Assembly: GCF_001563225.1 (NCBI RefSeq)
Contig: NZ_CP014206.1
Span: 2,542,001 to 2,606,000, forward strand
DNA: 64,000 nt
Reading direction: 5' to 3'
From: Pseudodesulfovibrio indicus
Lineage (GTDB): Bacteria > Desulfobacterota > Desulfovibrionia > Desulfovibrionales > Desulfovibrionaceae
Program-made: the position numbers and the translations under genes
Part shown: positions 62,771-64,000 of the stretch, in pieces
How positions within the stretch are numbered: the first letter of the stretch is position 1
Layout: every line of letters starts with the position of its first letter
The notes under the pieces: model-generated
What the model was told of the DNA's origin: nothing
Seen by the model: only the letters and a program-made list of their open reading frames with translations
Database searches by the model: none

Positions 62771-63629
62771 TCATTCGGACGGAAAATCTTTCAGGATGGG
62801 CCTTCCGCCGATCCGTTCCAGGTTGTCTTCCCGGTACCGGATGAGCTTCTTGGCGATGCTGGTAATGTCCTTGGCCGCCTTGGCTTTCGGGGCGTATCTC
62901 ATGAGCGGGGTCTGGCGCCGGACCGCTTCGACGATGGTCCGGTCGTGGTGCACGAATCCCAGGTTGCGCAGCTCCAGACTCAGGAAATTCCGGCACGCGG
63001 CGTTAAGCCTGTCGAAGGTCTGGTTGGCCTCGGCCGCGTTGGTGGCCTGGTTGACCAGGACCAGGAAATCCTTCACGCCGTGCTGGGTCGCCAGGATTTT
63101 GATCATGGCGTAGCTGTCGGTCAGGGAGGTCGGCCGCCCCCCCCCCCCCCCCCCCCCCCCTGCTGTCGGTCAGGGAGGTCGGCTCCGGGGTGACCACCAC
63201 CACGCGCAGCTGGGTCAGGGCGGCCAGGGAGAGCACCGTCTGGCTGATGCCGGCACCCAGGTCGAGCATCAGGAAATCGTATTCGCCCGCCAGGGAGATG
63301 AGCTTCTTGAACAGGATGTCCTGGAGGTCCTCGTCCATCTCGACCAGCTCCGGCACCCCGCTGGTGGCGGGCAGCATGTCGAAGCCGTCCTCGATGGAGA
63401 CCAGCACGTCCTCGGCATCCACGCCGGTCTGCAACAGGTCGTGCAGGTTGCGGTCGGGGGAGATGCCGAGCAACACGTCGAGGTTGGCCAGGCCGAGGTC
63501 GCAGTCCATGAGCATGGAGGTCATGGACGCCTCGTGCATGGCGTAACCCAGGTTGAGCACGATGTTGGTCTTGCCGACCCCGCCCTTGCCGCTCATTATG
63601 GCGAGACTGAGAGTATTGTTGTGGTTCAT
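62771..63629 (-). CDS. FlhG/MinD-family ATPase, disrupted by duplication and poly-G tract
   Basis: The N-terminal part has the deviant Walker A SGKGGVGKTNIVLNLGYAM and the Asp of DCDLGLANLDVLLG. LMLDLGAGISQTVLSLA and VVVVTPEPTSLTDS follow. Then a 22-bp repeat plus 24 Gs (gene sense) interrupts the frame. The C-terminal part (YAMIKILATQHGVKDFLVLV...) continues in another frame to 62771. Removing 49 bp restores 269 residues, right for FlhG/YlxH, which sets flagellar number or place. No flagellar genes lie in the window, so MinD-like function elsewhere is possible. Confidence 0.8.
63113..63183. repeat. 22-bp direct repeat flanking a 24-C homopolymer
   Basis: A 22-bp sequence at 63113-63134 (starting GCTGTCGGTCAGGGAGGTC) recurs exactly at 63162-63183. 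Between them lie CG, 24 Cs (63137-63160) and T. Offset is 49 bp, which shifts the flhG frame by one. Looks like a poly-G read-tail artefact carried into the assembly. Confidence 0.9.
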
Positions 63630-63641
63630 GGTCCGTCTCCG

Positions 63642-64000
63642 TTATTTTCCGCCGAACAGGAATTGCTTTTCGTTTGCGTGGACCAGGGTTTCGTTGGGAA
63701 CGTTGTCCGCGAAAGAGAGCCTGGAAACCTTGACCTGGTCCTTGCCGGAACCCTTGGCCTCGTAGAGGGCGCCGTCCGCCAGTTCGATCAGCTCCTTGTC
63801 GGTGATGTTCTCGGTCCCCTTGTAGCAGGTCAACCCCACGGAGCAGGTGACGCGGAAGGTTCCGCCGCCGTCCGGGATGGCGAATTCGATCTTGCGGAAC
63901 TCGTCCAGCAGCCTGTTCAGGAGCCGCTGCGCCTTGACCAGGCCGGAGCCCGCCATGATCAGGGCGAACTCCTCGCCGCCGAACCGCGCCGCCAGGTCGT
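63642..64000 (-). CDS. GGDEF diguanylate cyclase, C-terminal part (truncated by window)
   Basis: The frame is open to the last base. FGGEEFALIMAG is the catalytic GGEEF motif; FRVTCSVGLTCYKGTENITD and ADGALYEAKGSGKDQVKV complete the domain. Synthesis of cyclic di-GMP is expected as the motif is intact. N-terminal sensory part lies outside. It is 12 bp upstream of flhG on the same strand, suggesting co-transcription and a motility link (inference). Confidence 0.9.
   Translation of the reverse strand, partial: DLAARFGGEEFALIMAGSGLVKAQRLLNRLLDEFRKIEFAIPDGGGTFRVTCSVGLTCYKGTENITDKELIELADGALYEAKGSGKDQVKVSRLSFADNVPNETLVHANEKQFLFGGK

Noticed and set aside
63137-63160. Poly-C tract as a CRISPR, origin or natural repeat array
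   Set aside because: A single homopolymer with one duplicated flank inside a gene; no spacers or array structure.

Overview
The window is a high-GC (roughly 63-65%) chromosomal segment that reads like a Desulfovibrionaceae sulfate reducer (Desulfovibrio / Pseudodesulfovibrio type). The indications are: a small ferredoxin with the D. gigas type cysteine pattern, a 2-oxoacid:ferredoxin oxidoreductase gene pair, a fused AccA-AccD carboxyltransferase beside a separate biotin carboxylase, a NifX/NifB-family small protein, two DsrE-family proteins, a Mn-dependent family II pyrophosphatase (which would suit the PPi made by ATP sulfurylase), and the order kdsA-kdsC-lptC-lptA-lptB-rpoN-hpf-ptsN-rapZ-PTS-ppaC. 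The assignment rests on gene content and order only; no 16S rRNA gene is present.

Layout. 1-7.1 kb: xanthine phosphoribosyltransferase, then a four-gene BMP-type (nucleoside-like) ABC importer and a two-gene amino-acid-type ABC importer. 7.1-9.8 kb: MarR regulator plus DsrE-like protein, a YgdI-like lipoprotein, an amidohydrolase and a thioesterase. 9.8-14.7 kb: apgM, hom, a class I aminotransferase, and divergent ilvE. 14.8-19.9 kb: dnaX-ybaB-recR-recD2 replication/repair cluster. 20-25 kb: ferritin, 2-oxoacid oxidoreductase alpha/beta, EttA-like ABC-F, then a nested palindromic repeat element. 25.3-31.5 kb: EAL-CBS-GGDEF protein and acetyl-CoA carboxylase genes. 31.7-45.6 kb: accessory and housekeeping mix (FAD oxidoreductase, CHASE2 adenylate cyclase, TSUP, ferredoxin, EamA, alkyltransferase-like protein, DUF554, DUF190, ZIP, cytochrome P460, TSCPD, SDR), an AT-richer islet with an orphan yidD, and tRNA-Ser(CGA). 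45.6-58.6 kb: tadA, purQ, pyrG, Kdo/Lpt/RpoN/PTS cluster and ppaC. 58.6-64 kb: PPIase-methyltransferase fusion, secreted DsrE, dapA, a metallophosphatase-like gene, HU, FlhG and a truncated GGDEF gene.

The most interesting observation is at 61493-62356 (minus strand). A secreted UshA/metallophosphatase-like protein is open from an ATG with a signal peptide, through one in-frame TGA, to its C-terminus. The TGA lies in a C-P-T-(TGA) context, and a 6-bp, 3-nt-loop hairpin follows with its loop 28 nt downstream, as expected for a bacterial SECIS. I read it as a candidate CxxU selenoprotein on a fold that seems to have lost its usual metal ligands. Other points of note are a ~300-bp nested palindromic intergenic element, a LacI-type palindrome before the nucleoside importer, paired putative MarR operators, a TGTGA-N6-TCACA site before ppaC, an SH3-LptA fusion and a SlyD-like/methyltransferase fusion.

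Sequence-quality caution: three genes (BMP lipoprotein, ettA, PTS IIC) are each broken by one missing base in a homopolymer, and flhG is broken by a 24-base C tract with a duplicated 22-bp flank. All four reading frames are restored by a minimal correction, so assembly or sequencing error is the leading explanation.
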